Shown here piece by piece: positions 1 through 6,292 of a stretch of 9,516 nt of DNA. This DNA comes from Campylobacteraceae bacterium. Lineage in GTDB: Bacteria; Campylobacterota; Campylobacteria; Campylobacterales; Sulfurovaceae. Within the stretch, counting starts at the first letter, position 1. The number at the start of each line of letters is the position of its first letter. The DNA is taken from the NCBI GenBank assembly GCA_027002665.1, contig JALWZK010000343.1, positions 1 through 9,516 on the forward strand, in the 5' to 3' direction. The notes below the pieces were generated by a model, which was given only the letters and a program-made list of their open reading frames with translations, had not been told where the DNA came from and did no database searches. A program made the translations under genes and the position numbers.

Positions 1-3
1 CTA

Positions 4-498
4 TTAAGGTATTATATATACAGGTATTCCATCTCTTGTCAGATTCCAAACCTCTTCCATATCATCATTACTTAAGGCGATACACCCCTCTGTCCAATCC
101 ATAAGCATTGGAAACCAATCTCCAAAAGGGGATAACGACCAATTTGATGGAGTTCCATGTATCATTATCATACCACCTGCATTGACATTTAACTTTTTTG
201 CACGAGCTTTATCTCTCTTATTTGGATATGAGATATGGAGAGATTTATTATAGAGTTTACTCTTCCGTCTCCAATCTAAAATATAAACCCCCTCTGGAGT
301 CTTCATATCCCCCTCCATCTCCTTAGCACCCTTTGGAACTGCCCCTAAGGAGATATGATACTTGGCAAATATCTGTCCATTTGCCGATAGATATAACATT
401 CTTGTTGATTTTTTGATAATAATCTTATCTGCGATGGTATAAGATTCATTCCCAATCAGTGTAGTAATAAATAGTAAAATAGCTATCCATCTACGCAT
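4..498 (-). CDS. Periplasmic L,D-transpeptidase (YkuD domain)
   Basis: A 164-aa secreted enzyme of the YkuD/ErfK family, which forms or exchanges 3-3 peptide cross-links in peptidoglycan or attaches other groups to it. Residues 1-23 form a signal peptide: MRRW, then a hydrophobic stretch, with cleavage probably near Ala23. The GD-x-x-TPEG motif is at 63-70, the HG motif at 114-115, and the active-site Cys139 lies in WTEGCIALSN. The family signature is usually S/T-x-GC-x-R; here the Arg position is Leu, a pattern that also occurs in the family. It is shorter than many family members and has no added peptidoglycan-binding domain. The ATG overlaps the 3' end of coaE by 16 nt and is preceded by a strong purine-rich ribosome site, AAGGGGAGGA, so it is probably the last gene of the ileS-coaE unit. 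The family call is firm; the exact reaction (cross-linking, lipoprotein attachment or trimming) cannot be read from the sequence. Confidence 0.9.
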   Translation of the reverse strand: MRRWIAILLFITTLIGNESYTIADKIIIKKSTRMLYLSANGQIFAKYHISLGAVPKGAKEMEGDMKTPEGVYILDWRRKSKLYNKSLHISYPNKRDKARAKKLNVNAGGMIMIHGTPSNWSLSPFGDWFPMLMDWTEGCIALSNDDMEEVWNLTRDGIPVYIIP

Positions 499-1103
499 AT
501 TCCTCCCCTTCTAAAATCTAATAGAATCTTTTCTCTAACTCTATCACACTCTACCTGAAGGGATTTTAAATTTCGACTATTATCTATTAAATATGTAGCC
601 TTTAACTTTTTAGCTTCTATATCAAATTGTGCCTTCAGCCTCTTTTTTGCATCATCTAACGATAAGTTGTCTCTCTCCATTAATCTTTTTAACTGTATCT
701 CTCTTGGCGTATATACAACTATAACCTTCTCTATGGGATAACGGTTCGTCTCAAAAAATAGCGGAATATCTACAAGATATGGTTGTTTAAGATTATCATA
801 TTCGATTGATACTCTATAAATCTCTTGATATATTAGAGGGTGAAGCAACTCCTCAAGAGCCTTTTTAGCCCCCTTATTCGAGAATATTAAACCACCAAGT
901 AGTCTTCTATCTACTCTATTATCTTCTTTAATATATCTACTTCCAAAGAGTTTAACTATCTCTAAATAGTTTCTATCCAATATTATATGTGCTATCTTAT
1001 CTGCATCTATAATATTAAATCCAAAATCTATAAATCTATTTGCTACTGTAGTCTTACCTGTAGCGATTCCACCTGTTAAGGCGATAGCATATTTAAAAGA
1101 CAT
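483..1103 (-). CDS. coaE: Dephospho-CoA kinase
   Basis: CoaE phosphorylates the 3' hydroxyl of dephospho-CoA with ATP, the last step of coenzyme A synthesis in the cytoplasm. The 206-aa length matches the family. The Walker A loop GGIATGKT is at residues 11-18, the substrate-site DAD at 33-35, the conserved HP at 88-89, and the V-D-I-P-L-F-F-E segment around 111-118. The lid-type segment with Arg140 and R-D-N-L at 144-147 follows. The ATG is 15 nt after the stop of the upstream 40-codon ORF. The ribosome site is weak (only TAAGAA), which fits coupling to upstream translation. The C-terminal tail (RRGGICVDG) runs over the start of the downstream L,D-transpeptidase gene, giving a 16-nt overlap. 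No key motif is missing. Confidence 0.96.
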   Translation of the reverse strand: MSFKYAIALTGGIATGKTTVANRFIDFGFNIIDADKIAHIILDRNYLEIVKLFGSRYIKEDNRVDRRLLGGLIFSNKGAKKALEELLHPLIYQEIYRVSIEYDNLKQPYLVDIPLFFETNRYPIEKVIVVYTPREIQLKRLMERDNLSLDDAKKRLKAQFDIEAKKLKATYLIDNSRNLKSLQVECDRVREKILLDFRRGGICVDG

Positions 1104-1118
1104 TTTGATTCTTACTCA

Positions 1119-1241
1119 TTATCTTTTTCTTCTCCTCTTAAACCACTCAACTATTCCAATACCAACTACTACCAATATTATGATAAAGATTATAGAGCCT
1201 ATAATAATCTCATTGGTTATAGGCTCTTTTAGATTAAACAT
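1119..1241 (-). CDS. 40-aa single-helix membrane protein, unknown function
   Basis: This short ORF fills the gap between ileS and coaE. It begins MFNLKEPITNE, continues with one strongly hydrophobic helix at about residues 12-31 (almost entirely Ile, Val, Phe and Gly), and ends in EWFKRRRKR. The basic tail predicts an N-out/C-in single-span inner-membrane protein by the positive-inside rule. The ATG overlaps the ileS stop (the sequence gATGTTTAA contains both). It has a well-spaced ribosome site, AAGG, six bases upstream inside the last ileS codons. The stop lies 15 nt before coaE. Coding is supported by the ribosome site, the clean amphipathic/hydrophobic/basic architecture and the tight packing. 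No homology search was possible. The alternative is a non-coding intercistronic spacer, since the same DNA holds a perfect 11-bp inverted repeat. Confidence 0.62.
   Translation of the reverse strand: MFNLKEPITNEIIIGSIIFIIILVVVGIGIVEWFKRRRKR
1194..1227. repeat. Perfect 11-bp inverted repeat (hairpin)
   Basis: AGAGCCTATAA at 1194-1204 is the exact reverse complement of TTATAGGCTCT at 1217-1227, with a 12-nt loop. It lies early in the 40-codon ORF between ileS and coaE. In the minus-strand transcript the second arm is followed by ATAATC, not a U-run, so it is not a classical terminator for this operon. On the plus strand it is followed by only TTT (four T in all with the last base of the arm), and no plus-strand gene precedes it. 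It may act as an mRNA structure, for example a processing or stability element affecting coaE expression. The role is inferred. Confidence 0.7.
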
Positions 1242-3990
1242 CTACTACCTTTTGACATCTATCACATAGACTATTCTCATCTTCACTTGCATATCTCCAA
1301 CATCTTGGACACTTCTTTTTATCAACTAATGAGACAATATAGGTAGAGTTATCTATGGTAAATTGAGCTAACTCTCTACCCGATTTAGTTGTATCCATTC
1401 TACTAACTACAAACCAATCCTCTAAATCTCTTCTATTTTTAATAGGGAATTTGGAAATATCTCCAATAATCTCTAACTCTAAGGTTGATTTAATAATCTT
1501 CTCTTTTTTAACTCTATCAACTATTTCGGAGAAGCTATCTCTCGCCTGTAATAGAATCTTATCATTAAAACTATCTCCAACCGTAGGTATCTCCTGATAT
1601 ACTAAATCAAATACGCTCTCCATATCCCCCTTTAAGATAGTAGGAGCATAATCCAATACCTCATCAACTGTATATGTTAGAGTAGGAGCAATTAATCCTA
1701 ACATAGATTTGGTAATTAGTAGCATGGCAGATTGTGTAGCTCTTCGTGTTTGACTATCCTTTGCATCGCAATAGAGTCTATCCTTTGTAATATCCATATA
1801 GATACCACTTAACTCATTTATAATAAAATTGTTTAAAATAGAAAATCCTCTTAAAAAGTCATACTCATCAAAACTACTCTTAACTGAATTAAATACCTCT
1901 CTCGCTCTATTTAAAATCCATCTATCAAGCTCTCCATACTCATTAAGTTCAACTAAGCTCTCCAATCCATCTATATTTGCCATTAAAAATCTAAGGGTAT
2001 TTCTAATCTTTCTATACTGCTCTGCGGTCTGCTTTAAGATATTATTAGATATTTTAAGGTCATTCTGATAATCACTTAGTGCTACCCAGAGTCTCAATAT
2101 CTCAGAGCCATACTGTTTAATGACCCTATCGGGTGCTATTACATTCCCCTTAGATTTACTCATCTTCTCACCCTTCTCATCAACTGTAAATCCGTGTGTG
2201 ATGAGGTTTTTATATGGGGATACCTTATTGATAGCAGAGCTTAATAGGAGTGAAGATTGAAACCAACCTCTATGTTGGTCACTCCCCTCTACATATAGGG
2301 AAGATGGATACTCTCCAGCGTCATAGTTCCCACTCTTTAAGACAGCATTCCAAGTTGAACCACTATCAAACCATACATCCAGAATATCATTAATCTTCTC
2401 CAACTCATCTGGATTATATTTTGAGTTCTCTGGTAGTAACTCCTCAATACTCATATCATACCAAGCATCTGCACCTCTATTTTCAAATATTGAAGCGATA
2501 TTCTCTAAAACATCTCTATCTAAGATTATCTCCTTAGTCGATTTTTTTCTAAAGAATGCAATAGGAACTCCCCAACTTCTCTGTCTTGAGATACACCAAT
2601 CGGGTCTCCCCTCTATCATAGGTTTCAATCTATTTTTTGAGGTAGTCGGATAGAATGTTACCCCCTCTAAGGCTTCTAATGCTAATTCTCTTAAACTCTT
2701 ATCTTCCCCTTTTAATTTATCATCAATGGAGATAAACCACTGATTTGTAGCTCTATATATTAGAGGTTTCTTTGTTCTCCAACAGTGTGGATATGAGTGG
2801 GTAAATTTTGTAACTTTTAAAAGATTTTCTCCAAGAAGCTCCAGAATAGGTTCATTTGCTTTAAAGATGTGCATACCTACAAACTCTTGAGGGTTTGGAA
2901 TTAAATTTAATCCAACTATAGACTCATCAAAACAGCCTCTCTCATCAACCGGCATAATAACTTCAAGGTTATATTTTAATCCAACTCTATAGTCATCTTC
3001 TCCATGTCCCGGAGCAGTATGGACACACCCAGTTCCTCCGTCCATTAATACATGTTCACCCAATACTATAGTTGAAGTTCTACTATTTAGTGGATTTATG
3101 GCATTTAAATTTTCTAAATCTTTGGCGTTAAATCTCTGAACAATCTCACCCTCTACTACACCCTCATCTACCATAGCTCTATATCTTGCCTCTGCTACAA
3201 TATATCCATCTCCACTTAAGATATATATCTCGTCAGGATTTAGAGAGATACCTGTATTTGACGGGAGCGTCCAAGGTGTAGTAGTCCAGATAATAACTCC
3301 TACTTCTTCTTTTATATTCAATCTCTCTTTTGCCTCATCGGATAGTTTAAAATTGACATAGATAGAGTAGTCCTCTTTATCCTGATACTCAACCTCTGCA
3401 TCAGCTAAGGCGGTTCTCGCCGCCCATGACCAAAATATAGGTTTATGTCTCTCAATTAAAAGTCCTCTCTCAGCAATATCACAGAGAGTTCGATAGATAT
3501 TTGCTTCAAATTTAAAGTCCATTGTCAAATAGGGATTATCCCAATCTGCCATAATCCCCATCTTCTTAAAACTCTCTCTCTGAATATTGACAAACTTAGA
3601 GGCGTGGTTTCTACATAGTTCTCTAAATTTGGATACCCCCATAGCCTCCTTTTTAGCTTTTCCAATCTTCTCTTCAACTTTCTGCTCAATCGGAAGTCCA
3701 TGGCAGTCCCAACCTGCAGTCATTCGGACAGCTTTTCCCTGAAAATAGTTATGCTTTAATATAATATCCTTTAAGATTTTATTTAGTGCATGTCCAATAT
3801 GAATATCACCATTTGCATAAGGGGGACCATCATGTAGAGTAAATATCTCTGCTCCCTCTCTATTTGCCTTCATCTTCTCATATAGTTTTTTATCATACCA
3901 TCTCTTATATCTCTTTGGCTCACTGTTTGGCAAATTTCCACGCATTGGAAATTTGGTTTTTGGAAGTAGTAATGTATCTTTGTAATCCAT
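1234..3990 (-). CDS. ileS: Isoleucine-tRNA ligase
   Basis: IleRS charges tRNA-Ile with isoleucine and edits mischarged valine. It is a 918-aa cytoplasmic class I enzyme of the usual bacterial length. The class I HIGH motif is at residues 64-67 after PPYANGDI. The editing (CP1) domain shows WTTTPWTLPSNT at about 229-247 and GTGCVHTAPGHGEDD at about 320-334. KMSKS is at 609-613. The C-terminal zinc-binding module has Cys894, Cys897, Cys909 and Cys912 (CPRCW...CDRC). The ATG is preceded by AAGG eight bases upstream and by a good sigma-70-type promoter with a leader of about 25 nt, so there is no room for a T-box or a long attenuator. It is the first gene of a minus-strand unit continuing into a 40-codon ORF, coaE and an L,D-transpeptidase. 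It is divergent from pncC. Nothing looks broken. Confidence 0.98.
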   Translation of the reverse strand: MDYKDTLLLPKTKFPMRGNLPNSEPKRYKRWYDKKLYEKMKANREGAEIFTLHDGPPYANGDIHIGHALNKILKDIILKHNYFQGKAVRMTAGWDCHGLPIEQKVEEKIGKAKKEAMGVSKFRELCRNHASKFVNIQRESFKKMGIMADWDNPYLTMDFKFEANIYRTLCDIAERGLLIERHKPIFWSWAARTALADAEVEYQDKEDYSIYVNFKLSDEAKERLNIKEEVGVIIWTTTPWTLPSNTGISLNPDEIYILSGDGYIVAEARYRAMVDEGVVEGEIVQRFNAKDLENLNAINPLNSRTSTIVLGEHVLMDGGTGCVHTAPGHGEDDYRVGLKYNLEVIMPVDERGCFDESIVGLNLIPNPQEFVGMHIFKANEPILELLGENLLKVTKFTHSYPHCWRTKKPLIYRATNQWFISIDDKLKGEDKSLRELALEALEGVTFYPTTSKNRLKPMIEGRPDWCISRQRSWGVPIAFFRKKSTKEIILDRDVLENIASIFENRGADAWYDMSIEELLPENSKYNPDELEKINDILDVWFDSGSTWNAVLKSGNYDAGEYPSSLYVEGSDQHRGWFQSSLLLSSAINKVSPYKNLITHGFTVDEKGEKMSKSKGNVIAPDRVIKQYGSEILRLWVALSDYQNDLKISNNILKQTAEQYRKIRNTLRFLMANIDGLESLVELNEYGELDRWILNRAREVFNSVKSSFDEYDFLRGFSILNNFIINELSGIYMDITKDRLYCDAKDSQTRRATQSAMLLITKSMLGLIAPTLTYTVDEVLDYAPTILKGDMESVFDLVYQEIPTVGDSFNDKILLQARDSFSEIVDRVKKEKIIKSTLELEIIGDISKFPIKNRRDLEDWFVVSRMDTTKSGRELAQFTIDNSTYIVSLVDKKKCPRCWRYASEDENSLCDRCQKVVDV

Positions 3991-4021
3991 ATATATAACC
4001 TTATCCTAAATAGTTGGCGTG

Positions 4022-4051
4022 ATTATATCTAAAAGTGGATATAATTATCAA
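4022..4051 (-). promoter_or_regulatory. Probable ileS promoter
   Basis: Read on the minus strand, TTGATA (4051-4046, five of six consensus bases) is followed after 18 nt by a perfect TATAAT (4027-4022). This predicts a start near 4015 and a leader of about 25 nt before the ileS ATG. The -35 box and spacer overlap the predicted pncC -10 box. Confidence 0.6.
4040..4045 (+). promoter_or_regulatory. Probable pncC -10 box
   Basis: A perfect TATAAT lies 23 nt before the pncC ATG, predicting transcription from about 4052. No good -35 box is present at normal spacing (TTGGCG at 4014 would need a 20-nt spacer). It lies within the spacer of the divergent ileS promoter. Confidence 0.5.
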
Positions 4052-4067
4052 AAAAAGATAATAGATT

Positions 4068-4526
4068 ATGGTAAAAAAGATTATAGATATATTAAGTAGC
4101 AGAAGACACAGTATCACATTTGCAGAGAGTTGCACAGGTGGATTGATAGTATCGACATTTACAGCTGTAGCTGGAGTCTCATCTATCTTAAATGGGGCAG
4201 TGGTAAGCTACTCCAATGAGATAAAATCTAAATGGTTGGGAGTTAGAGAGGATACTCTAATAAAATATGGAGCAGTTAGTAGAGAGTGTGTCACTGAAAT
4301 GTTAGAGGGGATTATTAAGATGTCCAATGCCGACGGAGCCATTGCAGTAAGTGGAATAGCGGGTCCAGATGGTGGAACCAGAGAGAAGCCTGTTGGAACT
4401 GTCTTTATTGGAGTTCAATATTTAGATAGGGTTGTAGTCAAAAAGTTTAATTTTACAGGTAGTAGAGTGGAGATACAGAGAAAAGCGACAGATAGTGCAG
4501 TTAGGCTTTTTATAAAAATTCTATAA
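4068..4526 (+). CDS. pncC: Nicotinamide-nucleotide amidase (CinA C-terminal domain protein)
   Basis: This 152-aa protein is a stand-alone CinA C-terminal domain. In characterised members (PncC) this domain hydrolyses nicotinamide mononucleotide to nicotinate mononucleotide and ammonia, in pyridine nucleotide salvage. The family signatures are FAESCTGG near residues 18-25 with the conserved Ser and Cys, GAVVSYSNEIK around 43-53, SGIAGPDGG around 94-102, and KPVGTVFIG. The N-terminal CinA/MoaB-like domain is absent, and the ATG with VKKI is the natural beginning of the domain, so this is the short form rather than a truncation. The ribosome site is weak (an A-rich AAAAAAGATAAT tract). The gene is divergent from ileS and ends inside the A-tract element upstream of the tRNA promoter, with no terminator between, so some transcription could run into the tRNAs. 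The family call is firm; the NMN activity is inferred from the family. Confidence 0.92.
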   Translation: MVKKIIDILSSRRHSITFAESCTGGLIVSTFTAVAGVSSILNGAVVSYSNEIKSKWLGVREDTLIKYGAVSRECVTEMLEGIIKMSNADGAIAVSGIAGPDGGTREKPVGTVFIGVQYLDRVVVKKFNFTGSRVEIQRKATDSAVRLFIKIL

Positions 4527-4539
4527 AAATTTATAAAAA
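4511..4539 (+). promoter_or_regulatory. Phased A-tracts, UP-element-like, upstream of the tRNA promoter
   Basis: TATAAAAA occurs three times, at 4511, 4522 and 4532, that is at 11- and 10-nt intervals or about one helical turn. The last copy ends 3 nt before the TTGACA box. Such phased A-tracts bend DNA and match the position of an UP element contacted by the RNA polymerase alpha subunit. The first copy lies in the last codons of pncC. The function is inferred from position and composition. Confidence 0.6.
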
Positions 4540-4542
4540 CTA

Positions 4543-4571
4543 TTGACATATTATCTTTCATAGGCTATAAT
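4543..4571 (+). promoter_or_regulatory. Perfect sigma-70 consensus promoter for the tRNA cluster
   Basis: TTGACA (4543-4548), a 17-nt spacer and TATAAT (4566-4571) match the housekeeping consensus at every position. The predicted start is near 4578, about 19 nt before the first tRNA. This is the strongest promoter in the window and fits stable-RNA expression. Confidence 0.9.
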
Positions 4572-4596
4572 TTCGACCACTTATTTAAAATTGTGT

Positions 4597-4672
4597 GACC
4601 CGTTAGCTCAGTAGGTAGAGCAACTCCCTTTTAAGGAGTGGGCCCCAGGTTCAAATCCTTTAGGGGTCGCCA
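4597..4672 (+). tRNA. tRNA-Lys (anticodon TTT), with an abnormal 3' half
   Basis: This is a 76-nt tRNA. The D arm (GCTC/GAGC) and anticodon stem (ACTCC/GGAGT) are perfect, the loop CTTTTAA gives anticodon TTT at 4630-4632, the T loop is TTCAAAT and CCA is encoded. The 3' half is unusual. The acceptor pairs GACCCGT with AGGGGTC, with a G-G mismatch at the sixth pair (4602/4663). The T stem CCAGG/CCTTT has two C-T mismatches at its base (4645/4661 and 4646/4660). The discriminator is G (4669), where bacterial tRNA-Lys normally carries A. Changing the 3' arm to CCTGG and the acceptor strand to ACGGGTC would restore all pairs, so these look like local changes to a normal tRNA-Lys. It could be functional with a weakened elbow, a decaying copy, or an assembly or sequencing artefact. 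Confidence 0.85.
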
Positions 4673-4682
4673 TAATAGAATA

Positions 4683-4758
4683 GGTCGATTAGCTCAGTTG
4701 GTAGAGCGCTACCCTTACAAGGTAGATGTCACTAGTTCGAGTCTAGTATCGACCACCA
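4683..4758 (+). tRNA. tRNA-Val (anticodon TAC)
   Basis: A 76-nt tRNA with fully paired acceptor (GGTCGAT/ATCGACC), anticodon stem (CTACC/GGTAG) and T stem (ACTAG/CTAGT). The loop CTTACAA gives anticodon TAC at 4716-4718. The discriminator is A and CCA is encoded. It starts 10 nt after tRNA-Lys and is probably processed from the same transcript. Confidence 0.97.
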
Positions 4759-4771
4759 TTTAACTGTAAAT

Positions 4772-4848
4772 GCGACGGTAGTTCAGTTGGTTAGAATACC
4801 TGCCTGTCACGCAGGGGGTCGCGAGTTCGAGCCTCGTCCGTCGCGCCA
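4772..4848 (+). tRNA. tRNA-Asp (anticodon GTC)
   Basis: A 77-nt tRNA with a perfect acceptor (GCGACGG/CCGTCGC), anticodon stem CCTGC/GCAGG and loop CTGTCAC giving GTC at 4806-4808. The T stem GCGAG/CTCGT contains one G-T wobble. The discriminator G and the encoded CCA are normal for tRNA-Asp. It is the last tRNA of the cluster and is followed by a T-rich stretch (4849-4868) without a separate hairpin. Confidence 0.97.
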
Positions 4849-4901
4849 TCTCTTTCTTTTAATTTTTTCCCAGAACCTCCATAGTTTATAAAATTCTTAA
4901 A

Positions 4902-4930
4902 TTACAATCAATACACATTTATGTTATAAT
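4902..4930 (+). promoter_or_regulatory. Probable lpxC promoter (extended -10)
   Basis: TGTTATAAT at 4922-4930 is a perfect -10 box with the upstream TG of an extended -10. The -35 position has only a weak match, TTACAA at 4902-4907, with a 17-nt spacer. The predicted start is near 4937, leaving a leader of about 23 nt before the preferred lpxC ATG. Confidence 0.65.
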
Positions 4931-4947
4931 ATAGCCATTATAAAAAT

Positions 4948-4953
4948 AAAGGA
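4948..4953 (+). promoter_or_regulatory. Ribosome binding site that decides the lpxC start
   Basis: AAAGGA directly abuts the ATG at 4954 but stands 6 nt before the ATG at 4960. The second spacing is the functional one, so the start at 4960 (MNQRTIRK) is preferred over the frame two codons longer. Confidence 0.7.
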
Positions 4954-4959
4954 ATGAGT

Positions 4960-5844
4960 ATGAATCAAAGAACCATTCGTAAGCCGGTCGAAGTTACGGG
5001 TATAGGTCTGCATAAGGGTGAACCAATTAAATTGAGACTTGAACCTTTAAGTGAAGATGCAGGTATTATATTTTATAGAGAAGATTTAGCATTAAATATC
5101 CCACTATCCCCAAAAAATATTATCGATACTAAAATGGCTACCGTTATAGGCAATCAAAGAGGTTATATATCTACAATTGAACATCTTTTATCTACTCTTT
5201 ACGCTTACGGTATTGATAATTTAAGAGTTATTGTTAATGGAAATGAGTTACCAATTATGGATGGTAGTGCAATTTCATTCTCTTTACTTTTAGATGAAGC
5301 TGGAATAGAAGAGCAGAATAGTCCCAAGAAGATTATGCGTATTAAAAAGAGTGTGGAAGTTAGAGATGGAGCTAAGTTTGTAAGATTGGAGCCAAGCAAC
5401 AGAGCAACATTTAACTTTACAATAGATTTTGACCACCCTATTATTGGAAAGGAGAGTCAAAATTTTATCTTTGGAACAAGGGAGTTTATAAATGAGATTG
5501 CAAGAGCCAGAACATTTGGATTTGTTAGAGATATTCAGTATCTACAGAGTATAGGTTTAGCACTTGGAGCAAGTTTAAATAATGCTATTGGGTTAGATGA
5601 TAGTAGAGTTTTAAATCCAGAGGGGTTAAGATATAATAATGAGTTTGTAAGACATAAAATTTTAGATGCTATGGGTGATATGATGGTTATGGGATATAAC
5701 CTCTTAGGTGCATATAGCTCCTATGCGGGAAGTCATAAGTTAAATCATGAATTGACACTAAAACTCTTAGCAGATGCCTCAAACTATGAGATAGTGACAG
5801 TTAAAAAATCTAAAAGTAGAAGTTTTGAAAAAAGTTTTGCATAG
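4960..5844 (+). CDS. lpxC: UDP-3-O-acyl-N-acetylglucosamine deacetylase
   Basis: LpxC is the zinc-dependent, committed step of lipid A synthesis: it removes acetate from UDP-3-O-acyl-GlcNAc in the cytoplasm. The protein is 294 aa from the preferred ATG, close to the usual length of about 300. Key residues, numbered from that start, are the EHLL segment with Glu74 and zinc ligand His75, then RHKILDAMGD with zinc ligands His232 and Asp236, and the catalytic histidine His259 in SHKLNH. The GIGLHKGEP segment near the N terminus and NELPIMDGSA around 95-104 are also typical. An upstream in-frame ATG at 4954 is possible but too close to the ribosome site. The last 20 nt overlap the following TsaB-like gene if its TTG at 5825 is used. 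It is the first gene of a three-gene unit and has its own promoter after the tRNA cluster. Confidence 0.97.
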   Translation: MNQRTIRKPVEVTGIGLHKGEPIKLRLEPLSEDAGIIFYREDLALNIPLSPKNIIDTKMATVIGNQRGYISTIEHLLSTLYAYGIDNLRVIVNGNELPIMDGSAISFSLLLDEAGIEEQNSPKKIMRIKKSVEVRDGAKFVRLEPSNRATFNFTIDFDHPIIGKESQNFIFGTREFINEIARARTFGFVRDIQYLQSIGLALGASLNNAIGLDDSRVLNPEGLRYNNEFVRHKILDAMGDMMVMGYNLLGAYSSYAGSHKLNHELTLKLLADASNYEIVTVKKSKSRSFEKSFA

Positions 5845-6292
5845 ATACGAAATAGTTATAGTAGCCATATCTTCACCTCTTATGATTGGAGTCTATAGAG
5901 ATGGTATTTTGATTGAGGAGATAAAGAGAGAGGAGAAAACCTCTGAGATTCTATTAAAACTCCTAATGGATATTAGAAGTAGATATGATTATGAGCATAT
6001 TATCTATACCAATGGACCCGGCTCCTATATGGCAATTAAATTGACATATATCACTCTTCGCTCATTGGAGATTTTAAAAGATATTAAATTTAGTGGTTGT
6101 GACGCATTCTCTCTAAATAATCAAACTCCAATAAAGGCTATAGGTAAATTCTATTTCGTTAAAGATAATGGCAAGATAGTCACTAAAAGATTTGATGAGG
6201 TTTTAAAGCAGGAGTTTAAACTTCCAAAAGAGCTTAGTAGCATCACCATATTGGAAAATAATAAACCATTATATATTTTACCGGCTGTCTAA
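5825..6292 (+). CDS. Short TsaB-like protein (t6A tRNA modification)
   Basis: This is a 155-aa protein resembling the N-terminal ASKHA half of TsaB, the partner that activates TsaD in making t6A at position 37 of ANN-decoding tRNAs. The match rests on the first beta hairpin (IVIVAISSPLMIGVYRDG, residues 10-27), the YTNGPGSYMAIKL segment at 61-73, which corresponds to the family's GPGSFTGLR, and the gene order with a TsaC-like gene. It departs from typical TsaB: the Asp of the usual A-I-D-T-S motif is missing (AISS here), and the protein ends well before the roughly 230 aa of E. coli TsaB. There is no ATG before the conserved first strand, so the start must be TTG, at 5825 (20-nt overlap with lpxC) or 5837 (8-nt overlap). 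Neither has a strong ribosome site, suggesting translational coupling. A degenerate, scaffold-only TsaB is the best reading. Confidence 0.75.
   Translation: MKKVLHRYEIVIVAISSPLMIGVYRDGILIEEIKREEKTSEILLKLLMDIRSRYDYEHIIYTNGPGSYMAIKLTYITLRSLEILKDIKFSGCDAFSLNNQTPIKAIGKFYFVKDNGKIVTKRFDEVLKQEFKLPKELSSITILENNKPLYILPAV

Noticed and set aside
1829..2068. Plus-strand open frame of 79 codons antisense to ileS
   Set aside because: It lies wholly within ileS, whose frame is conserved throughout; composition reflects the antisense of AT-rich codons and no recognisable domain appears.
3991..4014. T-box or attenuator leader for ileS
   Set aside because: The predicted leader is only about 25 nt and contains no anticodon-reading stem or terminator.
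4849..4868. T-rich tract after tRNA-Asp as a terminator
   Set aside because: There is no separate GC-rich hairpin before it; the only stems are those of the tRNA itself and the tract is interrupted, so I do not call it a terminator.
5205..5399. Minus-strand open frame antisense to lpxC
   Set aside because: It lies opposite conserved LpxC motifs, with no ribosome site or recognisable protein.
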